Translations under genes and position numbers: made by a program
Part shown: in pieces, positions 56,371 through 64,000 of the stretch
How positions within the stretch are numbered: position 1 is the first letter of the stretch
How the letters are laid out: each line of letters starts with the position of its first letter
Notes under the pieces: generated by a model
The model's input: the letters and a program-made list of their open reading frames with translations, nothing else
What the model was told of the DNA's origin: nothing
Databases searched by the model: none
Assembly (NCBI GenBank): GCA_015062205.1
Contig: SUVB01000053.1
Location: 1 to 64,000, forward strand
Direction of reading: 5' to 3'
Length of the DNA stretch: 64,000 nt
DNA from: Desulfovibrio desulfuricans
Lineage (GTDB): Bacteria; Desulfobacterota; Desulfovibrionia; Desulfovibrionales; Desulfovibrionaceae

Positions 56371-56832
56371 ATGCAGGACACGCCCACACAGAACATGGAC
56401 ATCCAGCGCATCATGCGCCTGCTGCCCCACCGCTATCCCTTCCTTCTGGTGGACAGGGTCGTGGAGTGCGTTCCCGGTTCGCATATCCGGGCGTACAAGA
56501 ACGTCACCATCAATGAACCCTTCTTTCAGGGGCATTTCCCCGGCGTGCCCATCATGCCGGGCGTGCTCATCCTTGAGGCCCTGGCGCAGACCGGCGGGCT
56601 GCTGGCCGCGTCCGGCATGGAATCTCTTGATGACAAGCTCTTTCTGTTCACCGGACTTGACGGCGTCAAATTCCGCCGTCAGGTCACGCCCGGCGACCGT
56701 CTTGATCTGGAGTGCGGCAACCTGCGCATGAAGCTCAACCTGTGCAAAATGGAGGCCCGCGCCCTTGTGGACGGCAAGCTTGCCTGCGAGGCGCAAATTA
56801 CCGCCGCCCTCGGCGACAGGCCCAGGGCCTGA
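56371..56832 (+). CDS. fabZ: 3-hydroxyacyl-ACP dehydratase FabZ
   Basis: A 153-residue hot-dog-fold enzyme. The catalytic pair is H55 in FFQGHFPG and E69 in [10 protein letters not shown], 14 residues apart as in E. coli. [14 protein letters not shown] is the family start. It dehydrates beta-hydroxyacyl-ACP for fatty acid and lipid A synthesis. Its place after bamA and skp is usual, although lpxD and lpxA do not follow here. Confidence 0.95.
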   Translation: MQDTPTQNMDIQRIMRLLPHRYPFLLVDRVVECVPGSHIRAYKNVTINEPFFQGHFPGVPIMPGVLILEALAQTGGLLAASGMESLDDKLFLFTGLDGVKFRRQVTPGDRLDLECGNLRMKLNLCKMEARALVDGKLACEAQITAALGDRPRA

Positions 56833-56854
56833 CCGGGGATTCCGCACCTGAAGC

Positions 56855-56887
56855 GCGACGCGCCCGGAGAATCTCCGGGCGCGTCGC
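56855..56887. terminator. Hairpin between fabZ and a convergent gene
   Basis: A perfect 16-bp inverted repeat (gcgacgcgcccggaga and its complement) with one unpaired base at the centre. No T-run follows, so function as terminator is likely but not certain. Confidence 0.6.
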
Positions 56888-56941
56888 AGATTGTCCCGCC
56901 CGCGCGGCAACCAGCGGGCTTCCCCGGCATGCGGGGCCGCG

Positions 56942-57289
56942 CTACTCCTGCCCCAGCTCCCGCTTGAGCCAGGCCAGCACGGCCGGGCCGGGCGCGCTGA
57001 TGCCGCGCAGCCTGCCGTTGCTCCTGTAGAAATCCTCCAGCAGCTCCTCCGGCAGCGGCACGGCGAGAAGGTCCTCGGCCTTTTCGGAATTACGCCGCAC
57101 AAGGCGGATGACCGGCGGGTCCTGCCAGCTGTCCACCACGAAGTAATGCGACACATCGTCCTTGGAGCGTACCGGCGGATACTCGGAATGCCAGTCATTG
57201 TTGCCCCATTCAAGGTACATGGTCACGGCATGCTCCGGGGTCAGATTCCAGTCGATGTCATACAGGGAAAAATCTTTCAGTGAGGGCAT
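56942..57289 (-). CDS. Hypothetical protein of a Desulfovibrio-type conserved family
   Basis: A 115-residue acidic protein, MPSLKDFSLYDIDWNLTPEH then WGNNDWHSEYPPVRSKDD and FVVDSWQDPPVIRLVRRNSE. It lacks a signal peptide. The sequence style recalls a conserved hypothetical family of sulfate reducers (DVU0772-like; recalled, not checked). Function is unknown. It may be transcribed with or after the large gene ending at 57356, which lies upstream on this strand. Confidence 0.75.
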   Translation of the reverse strand: MPSLKDFSLYDIDWNLTPEHAVTMYLEWGNNDWHSEYPPVRSKDDVSHYFVVDSWQDPPVIRLVRRNSEKAEDLLAVPLPEELLEDFYRSNGRLRGISAPGPAVLAWLKRELGQE

Positions 57290-57355
57290 GAGCGTCTCCT
57301 CGCGCTGCCGCCGCGCTTCCCCGCGCGCCGGTGCGGATAACCGTTGTGCTCCGCG

Positions 57356-60079
57356 CTACTTTTTGCCCGCCGTTTTGTCGGAGGCGGCGGACTCCTCCTG
57401 CGCCTTGCTGTTTTCAGCTTCCGCCCGACGCTGCTGTCGGATGCGCTCCAGCCGATTTTGCTGCGCCTCCTCGCGCTGCCGCCGCGCTTCGGCCAGCAGC
57501 TTTTCCCGCTTGCGGTCAAAGACCAGCGTGGTGCGCAGGGCCGCCAGCCCGATGGCCACCACCGAGACAATGAGCACCAGCACCTTCTGGATGGACCAGG
57601 GCTCGGAACCGAGGAGGTTCTTGAGCCAGCCCAGATGCAGCGCCTCACCCCAGAAATAGACCACCGGCACGGCAATAAAGCAGAGCAGCAGCCCCACGGC
57701 CTCCACCCACAGAAAGGTCTTCAAAAAGGTCAGGCCAAACAGGGTGCCGTCACGCACCATGCGCAACGATTTCAATCGCTTGCGCAGGCTGCGCAGCAGT
57801 TCCGCCAGATGGGTCGTATCGGCCTGCGAGCGTTTGAATGCCGCAACCTCCTTGAAGTTGCTGGCAAACGCCCGGTTGATAATGCCGGCGCACTCATTGA
57901 ACTCTCCGCTGAATTCCTTCAGTGCGCCGGGGAAGGGGAACCAGGAGGCTTCATCGCGTATTTCCTGAAGAATATCAAGATAATACTTATACCTGTTGCG
58001 AAGGTCCTCCACCTCGTGGGCGATATGTTCCTCCAGCTCCTTTTCCAGATCCGGGCGTACGGCCATGACCCGGAGCGACATCATGTAGCTGTTGATGTTC
58101 GCCTGTTCATTGAGGGCGCGCAGCCTGGTTCCCAGATCCAGCTGCACGGGGTGGTCCGACGGAAACCACGCATTGATTCTGTCGCACATCTCGCTGACGC
58201 GTTTTCTGTCGTTCTCCGAGGCGTTCTTCGCCTCTTCCGACAGGTCGTGCAGGGTGGAAAGTATCATCAGCCGCCCGCGCTCAAGGGCGGGATCAAGCAG
58301 CGCGCGGTTGAAATAGGTGGCGTCTTCGCGGATGAGCTTGGTCAGCGGTTCCAGCACAGGCTCGCAAAAGCCCATTTTGACGCGGCAGACAAGCGCCCGG
58401 TACCGGATGTCGCGCCAGTGCGGCATGATGCGCTGCACCTGAGCGTATTGCTCCAGCGCCTGAGGGTACAAGCCCTGCTCTTCGGCCATGCGCGCCTGCA
58501 AAAATTCGTTCCAGGCCTGCATGCCCGGTGAGGCCGTAAGCGCCGCTGCTTCTTTGAAGAAGATGGCGGCATGCTCAAAGTCGTTCCGCTCCAGGTAAAC
58601 AAAGCCCTGCACCATGCGCAGACGCGAATCGCGCTGGTGGCGGGTCATGCTTTCGCTGACCTTCTTGCCCAGCGCGGCCAGGTCTGCGGGCTCCGTCTCG
58701 ATCAGTTTTTCCAGCATTCCCCAAGAGGGGCTGTCGTCACGCTGGGGGGGCTCCTCATCGGGGTCGGGATCGCGCATGCGGTAGAGCCAGTGCTGCGGCA
58801 CATTGCGCAACTGCCCCATCGCATTGATTTCCAGCACGGCCCGCAGCACGGCCGCCGCCTCGTCGCCGCCCTCCAGCAGCTCGTCATAGCCTTCCAGCCC
58901 CTTGGAAGTCAGCGTCGCCTCAATCTTCTTGAAACCGTTGTTGACGGCATCCAGATCATATTCGGCCAGCTCCTCCCAGATGCCGGGGTCGGAAGGGGCT
59001 CCGCGCCGTGTGGGGCACTGGGCGGATTCATGGCATGAAAGGCCGCAATATACGCAGCCGATGCCCGATTCCGTGGACGTCGTGAAGTAATTGGGCATGA
59101 GCAGGGGCAGCGTCTTGTTGCTGATGCTGTCGCCGTCCAGCATAACATTGCACCAGTTGTCCACGGTAGCCTGGTCGCCGGAGTAGCGCAAATCGCGCAC
59201 CGTGAAGCCTCCGCCCAGCAAATAGGCGTTGCGGTAGGTCAGGTAGGGGAAATCCGGCGCGAGGCTGTCCCACTTGAGGCCGATCTTCTTGGGCAGGTCC
59301 ACATTGAAATTCAGGTTGTTCCTGTCGGCCACCACGCATACGCAGGGCCAGTGGGCGTTCTCCTCGCCGCTGAAGCTCTGCAGATAGTCGCGCATGAAGG
59401 TGCGCAGCATCATCAGGTTCTCCACCGAGATCATCAGAAAGGTCTCGCTGAAGATGGACTTCATCTTGTGCTGCTGCAGCAGTTCCCCCAGCCGCTTGAA
59501 CATGGTGTCCCAGCCGTCCTGGAAATCCTTGCTCAGGGGGCTGCCCAGGGGATGGATGAGGGCGAACCAGGCCTGCGTCGAGGAGTAGGGCATGCGCACA
59601 TCCACCGCCATGGTGGCCCAGTCCACGCCGGCCATGCCCTGCCGCCCCGAACGGCGCTCAAAGGTGATGCCGGGCAGGCCTTTTTTGCCCTCCCGGCTCT
59701 TGGGATGGATCCACACCTCCAGGTTGTCGGGCACGATCATTTTCTGCGCCTGCAGGGCGCCGTCCATCAGGAGGTTGGAATCGCCCTTGCGCCCGAACTG
59801 CAGCCGCCCGGGGAACAGTTCCACGCCCACCGGCAGCTCGTGGAAATTGCCCCACACCATCAACCGGGCCAGGGCCAGAAAGACGTCATCCGTAAAAAAG
59901 AACCAGACGGCCTGCTCGTCATCCTCCACCACCGGCATGCCGCCGTACGTCATCAGTATCTGCCCCACTGCCGGCGCAACCTTGTCGTGCCAGCACACCC
60001 AGACCACATGGCCCATGGTGCTCATATGCACTTCAATGGCGGCGGGAAGACGGGACAAAACCTGTGACAACTGCGGCAT
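57356..60079 (-). CDS. Large hypothetical membrane protein with TPR-like helices and a Cys cluster
   Basis: A 907-residue protein of no recognised family. The first 340 residues are alpha/beta and look cytosolic. A Cys cluster GCVYCGLSCHESAQC (C-x2-C-x3-C-x5-C) lies near residue 345. The middle (about 480-640) is helical and TPR-like (MVQGFVYLERNDFEHAAIFF). Two membrane helices (about 780-860) precede a charged coiled tail rich in Arg, Glu and Gln. The start at 60079 has AAAGGAAAG upstream. A possible metal or iron-sulfur site and the membrane anchor suggest a sensor or assembly factor. Confidence 0.75.
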   Translation of the reverse strand: MPQLSQVLSRLPAAIEVHMSTMGHVVWVCWHDKVAPAVGQILMTYGGMPVVEDDEQAVWFFFTDDVFLALARLMVWGNFHELPVGVELFPGRLQFGRKGDSNLLMDGALQAQKMIVPDNLEVWIHPKSREGKKGLPGITFERRSGRQGMAGVDWATMAVDVRMPYSSTQAWFALIHPLGSPLSKDFQDGWDTMFKRLGELLQQHKMKSIFSETFLMISVENLMMLRTFMRDYLQSFSGEENAHWPCVCVVADRNNLNFNVDLPKKIGLKWDSLAPDFPYLTYRNAYLLGGGFTVRDLRYSGDQATVDNWCNVMLDGDSISNKTLPLLMPNYFTTSTESGIGCVYCGLSCHESAQCPTRRGAPSDPGIWEELAEYDLDAVNNGFKKIEATLTSKGLEGYDELLEGGDEAAAVLRAVLEINAMGQLRNVPQHWLYRMRDPDPDEEPPQRDDSPSWGMLEKLIETEPADLAALGKKVSESMTRHQRDSRLRMVQGFVYLERNDFEHAAIFFKEAAALTASPGMQAWNEFLQARMAEEQGLYPQALEQYAQVQRIMPHWRDIRYRALVCRVKMGFCEPVLEPLTKLIREDATYFNRALLDPALERGRLMILSTLHDLSEEAKNASENDRKRVSEMCDRINAWFPSDHPVQLDLGTRLRALNEQANINSYMMSLRVMAVRPDLEKELEEHIAHEVEDLRNRYKYYLDILQEIRDEASWFPFPGALKEFSGEFNECAGIINRAFASNFKEVAAFKRSQADTTHLAELLRSLRKRLKSLRMVRDGTLFGLTFLKTFLWVEAVGLLLCFIAVPVVYFWGEALHLGWLKNLLGSEPWSIQKVLVLIVSVVAIGLAALRTTLVFDRKREKLLAEARRQREEAQQNRLERIRQQRRAEAENSKAQEESAASDKTAGKK

Positions 60080-60162
60080 GGATCTTTCCTTTATACGCGG
60101 CCCGTTCCGGGCTATGCTCCTGCAAACGGCCGGCGTTGCCGACCGAAGCAAAGGTGGTGCGT

Positions 60163-60528
60163 ATGGATGTTAGCAAAACTCTTCAAGAACTCAAAGCCCG
60201 CCCCGGTTTCGCTGAACATGTGGGTATGATGCTCGTGCACAACGGCGTCGTGCGCGCCTGGTCGCGCGCGGACCATGCGCCCGTCGCCGCCGTGCGCGTT
60301 TCCCATGATGCGGCGAAAATGGCGGCCATCTGCCGCGAAATGGAGCAGCGCCCCGGCATTTTCGCCATCCTCGCCCAGGCTGAGGACGGCCTGCGCAAGC
60401 CCGGAGACGACCTGCTCTTCCTTGTGGTGGCCGGCGACATCCGCGAACATGTCAAGGCCGCGTTCGCGGAACTGCTGGATCGCATCAAGTCCGAGGCGGT
60501 CATCAAGCAGGAACTGCCCGAAGCCTGA
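60163..60528 (+). CDS. MoaE-like protein (molybdopterin synthase large subunit family)
   Basis: A 121-residue cytosolic protein. VHNGVVRAWSR early and a C-terminal LLDRIKSEAVIKQEL resemble MoaE, which transfers sulfur to precursor Z with MoaD. In E. coli MoaE two lysines of the final helix region are catalytic; here the two lysines are spaced one residue closer, and much of the middle is diverged. It could be a lineage variant or a relative with another job. It is divergent from the gene at 60079 and lies alone. Molybdenum and tungsten enzymes are common in sulfate reducers. Confidence 0.5.
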   Translation: MDVSKTLQELKARPGFAEHVGMMLVHNGVVRAWSRADHAPVAAVRVSHDAAKMAAICREMEQRPGIFAILAQAEDGLRKPGDDLLFLVVAGDIREHVKAAFAELLDRIKSEAVIKQELPEA

Positions 60529-60610
60529 GCCGGGCTCCCTTCCGGCTTATCGGCCGACACGGCAAAAGGCTTGAGCCGGCCTCAAAGGCCCCGGCGCGGG
60601 CAACAGAAAA

Positions 60611-60643
60611 GGGGGACGCATGGCGCGTCCCCCCTGCCGTTTT
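60611..60643. terminator. Terminator between the MoaE-like gene and secF
   Basis: A 9-bp stem gggggacgc/gcgtccccc with a short loop, then tgccgtttt. It stands between convergent genes and can serve the + strand transcript. Confidence 0.75.
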
Positions 60644-60664
60644 GCCGATGTTGCGGTCGGGTGG

Positions 60665-61765
60665 CTACACGATGCCGTGCTCGCCCGGCTTTTCGTAGTT
60701 CTCCTTCTGCACCAGGGCCACGTAGAACGCCGTATCGCCCAGGGCAAGCAGAATGGCGGAGGACACGTAGATGGAAGAATATGTGCCGATGATCACGCCG
60801 ATAAGCATGGTCAGGGCGAAATCGTGAATGACGCCGCCGCCCAGCAGCAGCAGGGCCAGCGTGGCCAAGGCGGTAGTGCCGCTGGTGAGAATGGTGCGCG
60901 AGAGGGTCTGGTTCACGCTGCGGTTGATGAGTTCGGCCATGCCTATTTGCGGCGCGGCGCGCAGATTTTCGCGCAGCCGGTCATAGACGATGATGGTGTC
61001 GTTGAGCGAATAGCCGATGAGCGTGAGCAGGGCGGCCAGCACGTTGAGGTCCAGTTCCACCCCCATAAGCGATATTATCCCCACGGTGATGGCCACATCG
61101 TGCATGAGGCCCACCAGCGCGCCCAGGGCAAAATTGAGCCGCAGGGCAAAGCAGACCACCAGGGTGATGCCCAGGGCCACCAGCACTAGCCAGCCCATGC
61201 TCGCGCCCGTGAGACCGGCCAGATACACGCCGCCCCACAGGGCCGCGGCCATGGCCGCGCCCGCCATCCAGCGCTGCTCAAACCGGCCGGAGATGTACAC
61301 GGCAATGAGCAGGATGGAGTAGTACAGCGCGCTCAGGGCCTTGTTGGTCAGGTCCGCGCCCACCTTAGGGCCGACCACTTCCAGACGCTGTATATCGGCC
61401 TTGTTGTCGGGAAAGGCCGCAGCCAGCGTGTCCACCACCGTGGTGCGCAGCTGCGTGGCGTCGCCGCTGCCCGTCTGCGAGAAACGCAGCAGGAAGTCAC
61501 GCCCCGTGTCGCCGAAGCGCTGCGTGGTGATGCCGGGCAGGGCGGGAATGTCCAGGCTCTTCTTGAGGGCGTTGTCGTCCACCACCTGCTGGAACTGCAC
61601 CTGCACGATGACGCCGCCCGCGAAGTCAATGCCCAGCTTCGGACCGCTGCCGAAAATCGCACCGCCCAGCCCCACCAGAAGCAGCAGCAGGGAAAGGCCG
61701 TAGGCCCAACGGCGGAGGCCGATGAAGTCGAACTTCGTGTCATCCTTGATGAATGCGAAACCCAT
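60665..61765 (-). CDS. secF: Protein translocase subunit SecF
   Basis: A 366-residue RND-type membrane protein with six helices and one periplasmic loop. KLGIDFAGGVIVQVQF is the family signature early on, and LTLIGYSLNDTIIVYDRLREN the conserved motif in the fourth to fifth helices. With SecD it pulls proteins through SecYEG using the proton gradient. It is the third gene of yajC-secD-secF, 9 bases after secD. Confidence 0.95.
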   Translation of the reverse strand: MGFAFIKDDTKFDFIGLRRWAYGLSLLLLLVGLGGAIFGSGPKLGIDFAGGVIVQVQFQQVVDDNALKKSLDIPALPGITTQRFGDTGRDFLLRFSQTGSGDATQLRTTVVDTLAAAFPDNKADIQRLEVVGPKVGADLTNKALSALYYSILLIAVYISGRFEQRWMAGAAMAAALWGGVYLAGLTGASMGWLVLVALGITLVVCFALRLNFALGALVGLMHDVAITVGIISLMGVELDLNVLAALLTLIGYSLNDTIIVYDRLRENLRAAPQIGMAELINRSVNQTLSRTILTSGTTALATLALLLLGGGVIHDFALTMLIGVIIGTYSSIYVSSAILLALGDTAFYVALVQKENYEKPGEHGIV

Positions 61766-61774
61766 GATTGCCCC

Positions 61775-63346
61775 CTAGATGCTGATGCCCTTGGGCCCGC
61801 AGTGCCGCGCCCACGTCTCGAAAATGGCCCGTGACACGAAGATGGCCGTAAACATGGAGGCCACGATGCCCAGCCCCAGGGTGACGGCAAAGCCGCGCAC
61901 GGGGCCGGTGCCGAACTGGTACAGAATCACGGTCACGATGATGGTGGTGAGGTTGGAGTCCGTAATGGAGATGGTGGCCCGGTCAAAACCCGCGCGCACG
62001 GCGGCCAGCGGGGTAAGGCCCTTGCGCAGCTCCTCGCGGATGCGCTCGTAGATGAGCACGTTGGCGTCCACGGCCATGCCGATGGTCAGCACGATGCCCG
62101 CGATGCCGGGCAGGGTCAGGGTGGCGCCGAAGGCCCCCATGCCCGCCATGATGATCAGCATGGTAAAGCAGAGCATGCCGTCGGCAATAAGGCCGCTCAG
62201 GCCGTAGTAAATGCCGATGAACAGCACCACGCCCACAGCGCCGGCCAAGGCGGCGCGCACGCCGCTGTCAATGGCCTCCTGCCCGAGGGAAGGCCCGACG
62301 GTGCGTTCTTCCAGCACGGAGACGGGCGCGGGCAGGGAGCCGGCCCGCAGCACGATGGCCAGGTCCTGCGCCTCGGCCGTGGTGAAACTGCCCGAAATGC
62401 TGGCCCGGCCGCCCCCGATGCGCTCGCGGATGACGGGCGCGGAATAGACGGTTCCGTCCAGCACGATGGCCATGCCGCGGCCCACGTTCTCGCCGGTGAC
62501 GCGCTCGAAGATGCGCGCCCCGCGCGAGTTGAAATTCAGGGTGACGTAGGCCTGGTTCAGATTGTCAAAGGCGGGCCTTGCGTCGGAAACGTCCTCGCCG
62601 GTGAGCATGGCGTCCTTTTCCACGGCAATGCGGCGTTCCTGCCCGTTCTTCTCCTGCATGGGCAGCGTGATGACGCCGGGCGGCAGCATGGCCTTGCCCG
62701 GGTCCACATCGTCGCGCACAAGATGAAACTCCAGGTGGGCCGTCTGCCCGATGATCTGCACGGCGCGGCGCGGGTCGGAAATGCCGGGCAGCTGCACCTG
62801 AATGCGGTTGCCGGCCTGCTTGCGGATATCGGGCTCGGCCACGCCGAACTGGTCGATGCGGTTGCGTATGGTGCGCAGGGCCTGATCCAGCGCCAAGTCT
62901 TCAAGACGCTTGATTTCCTGGTCGGTGAACCGCGCCACGTAGCGCAGCTGGCCGGACTCGCCCTTCTGCGGCTCGCCCACCTCCAGCTGCGGAAAATGGC
63001 GCGCCAGAAGCTCGCGCAGCTTGCCCTCGCTCTCCGCGCGCGGCAGCACGAATTCCAGGGCCGTGCCGCCCACCACGCGGGGCCGCAGCACCACAATCTT
63101 CTCGTCCTCGGCAAGGCGGCGCAGATCCTGCCCGGCCAGCGCCAGGGAGTTGCTCACCGCCTTGGCCACGTCCACGCCAAGGGTGAGATGTATGCCGCCC
63201 TTGAGGTCAAGGCCGAGGTTGATTTTGCCGGACGGCAGGAGCTTCCCCAGCGCGTCGCCCAGATAGGGCACGCTGGGAAGCGCGTACGCCAGGGACAACA
63301 CAAAGACAATGACGGCTATGGACAAGCGCCAGCGCAGACCCATCAT
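61775..63346 (-). CDS. secD: Protein translocase subunit SecD
   Basis: A 523-residue membrane protein. The first helix (IAVIVFVLSLAYALPSVPYL) is followed by LGLDLKGGIHLTLGVD and a large periplasmic P1 domain (about 45-330), then five C-terminal helices with GIAGIVLTIGMAVDANVLIYERIREEL. It acts with SecF in the late steps of export. The family length is normal. Confidence 0.95.
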   Translation of the reverse strand: MMGLRWRLSIAVIVFVLSLAYALPSVPYLGDALGKLLPSGKINLGLDLKGGIHLTLGVDVAKAVSNSLALAGQDLRRLAEDEKIVVLRPRVVGGTALEFVLPRAESEGKLRELLARHFPQLEVGEPQKGESGQLRYVARFTDQEIKRLEDLALDQALRTIRNRIDQFGVAEPDIRKQAGNRIQVQLPGISDPRRAVQIIGQTAHLEFHLVRDDVDPGKAMLPPGVITLPMQEKNGQERRIAVEKDAMLTGEDVSDARPAFDNLNQAYVTLNFNSRGARIFERVTGENVGRGMAIVLDGTVYSAPVIRERIGGGRASISGSFTTAEAQDLAIVLRAGSLPAPVSVLEERTVGPSLGQEAIDSGVRAALAGAVGVVLFIGIYYGLSGLIADGMLCFTMLIIMAGMGAFGATLTLPGIAGIVLTIGMAVDANVLIYERIREELRKGLTPLAAVRAGFDRATISITDSNLTTIIVTVILYQFGTGPVRGFAVTLGLGIVASMFTAIFVSRAIFETWARHCGPKGISI

Positions 63347-63554
63347 TCACCTTCCACACAACAGATTGGAGCCCCGGCCGCAGCAACGGCGCGCGGGCTG
63401 CTGAAGCAAAACAGAAAACAGCGCGCGCCCTGCGGGCAGGGTGCACGCTAAAAGTCCGGAACCTGCGGGGCGGCCCGCGCCGCGCAACTGCAGGGCAGCT
63501 GCCCGCGCAGGCGCACGGCGGGCACTGTTGCGCCCTGTCCGTCCCGCAACGGCC

Positions 63555-63908
63555 CTACTTCTTTTCTTCCTTCTCTTCCTTGCCGCCCTTGCCGGACATC
63601 AGGCCGCCGATGGCCCCGCGCGAGACGCGCAGCTTGGCCTCGCCGCATTCCAGCAGCACCTGCTCGTCGTCGATCTCAAGGATGCGGCCGATGAGCCCGC
63701 TGCCGGTGATCACGTGGTCGCCCCGCTTCAGTTCGGCAAGCATCTGCTTGTGGGCCTTGGCCCGCTTCTGCTGCGGCCGGATGAGCAGGAACCAAAAAAT
63801 CAGGAACATCAGGATGAGCGGCATGAACTGCATCAGCATTTCCGATCCGCCGGGCTGAGCGCCGGCAGCAGGGGCGCCGCCCATGGCATGAGCTATGGAT
63901 GCAAACAA
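63555..63908 (-). CDS. yajC: Preprotein translocase subunit YajC
   Basis: A 117-residue small membrane protein. One helix (MPLILMFLIFWFLLIRPQQK) is followed by the SH3-like domain LKRGDHVITGSGLIGRILEI and a Lys/Glu-rich tail. It joins the SecDF complex. The start is taken as TTG at 63908 because GGAGG lies about 8 bases upstream; an ATG at 63876 or a longer form from 63977 are alternatives. It is the first gene of the sec operon in this window. Confidence 0.9.
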   Translation of the reverse strand: MFASIAHAMGGAPAAGAQPGGSEMLMQFMPLILMFLIFWFLLIRPQQKRAKAHKQMLAELKRGDHVITGSGLIGRILEIDDEQVLLECGEAKLRVSRGAIGGLMSGKGGKEEKEEKK

Positions 63909-64000
63909 AACGCACCTCCAGGGGGTGTGAATACAATGTCGAAACGAAATTGCACAGACCGGCGACGCAACGAACATCGCCCGTCCCGCGCATAATGCCG

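Overview
The window is GC-rich chromosomal DNA from a Gram-negative bacterium, most likely a member of the Desulfovibrionaceae (a Desulfovibrio-type sulfate reducer). This rests on the lolC-lolD-bamA-amidase-skp-fabZ outer-membrane block downstream of lysS, a Zra-type sigma-54 two-component system, a UPF0210/ACT pair, and several hypothetical proteins whose style is typical of that family. Family assignments are from reading the proteins by eye; no database search was run. No rRNA, tRNA or CRISPR array was seen.

Left part (1-25753, all + strand): a surface-polysaccharide (O-antigen or capsule) locus. It opens with the 3' end of an IS256-type element, then an ABC flippase, an AT-rich foreign glycosyltransferase, and an unusual cassette of class IV aminotransferase, soluble UDP-sugar dehydratase, HpcH/HpaI-type aldolase and PLP decarboxylase. 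Glycosyltransferases, a deacetylase-like protein and an asparagine synthetase-like amidotransferase follow. From 15229 to 24643 lies a full gene set for UDP-2,3-diamino-2,3-dideoxy-uronic acid synthesis (wbpA, B, E, D, I, G types). The B, E and D steps are each present twice, and the 2-epimerase gene (wbpI) is frameshifted. A GumK-like glycosyltransferase closes the locus.

Middle part (25754-46142): a zraSR two-component operon on the - strand faces zraP, which has a consensus sigma-54 promoter. A Met/His-rich insertion in the kinase suggests metal sensing. Next come a block of strong hairpins with a 34-base exact repeat, a hypothetical gene, a universal stress protein and hisC-cmk. A compact redox/aromatic-compound cluster (33703-39984) follows: aldo-keto reductase, tautomerase, a Tat-exported decarboxylase-type amidohydrolase, two Tat-exported flavodoxin-fold proteins, an exported cupin, an exported carboxymuconolactone decarboxylase-like protein, an Old Yellow Enzyme and an HxlR regulator. 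Then come a TPR protein, a DUF486 membrane protein, a TauE/SafE exporter, a diguanylate cyclase and the UPF0210/ACT pair.

Right part (46143-64000): housekeeping genes. These are lysS, lolC, lolD, bamA, an N-acetylmuramoyl-L-alanine amidase with duplicated helical repeats, skp and fabZ on the + strand; two lineage-type hypothetical genes on the - strand; a MoaE-like gene on the + strand; and secF-secD-yajC on the - strand (transcribed yajC, secD, secF). Strong hairpin terminators mark most convergent or operon ends.
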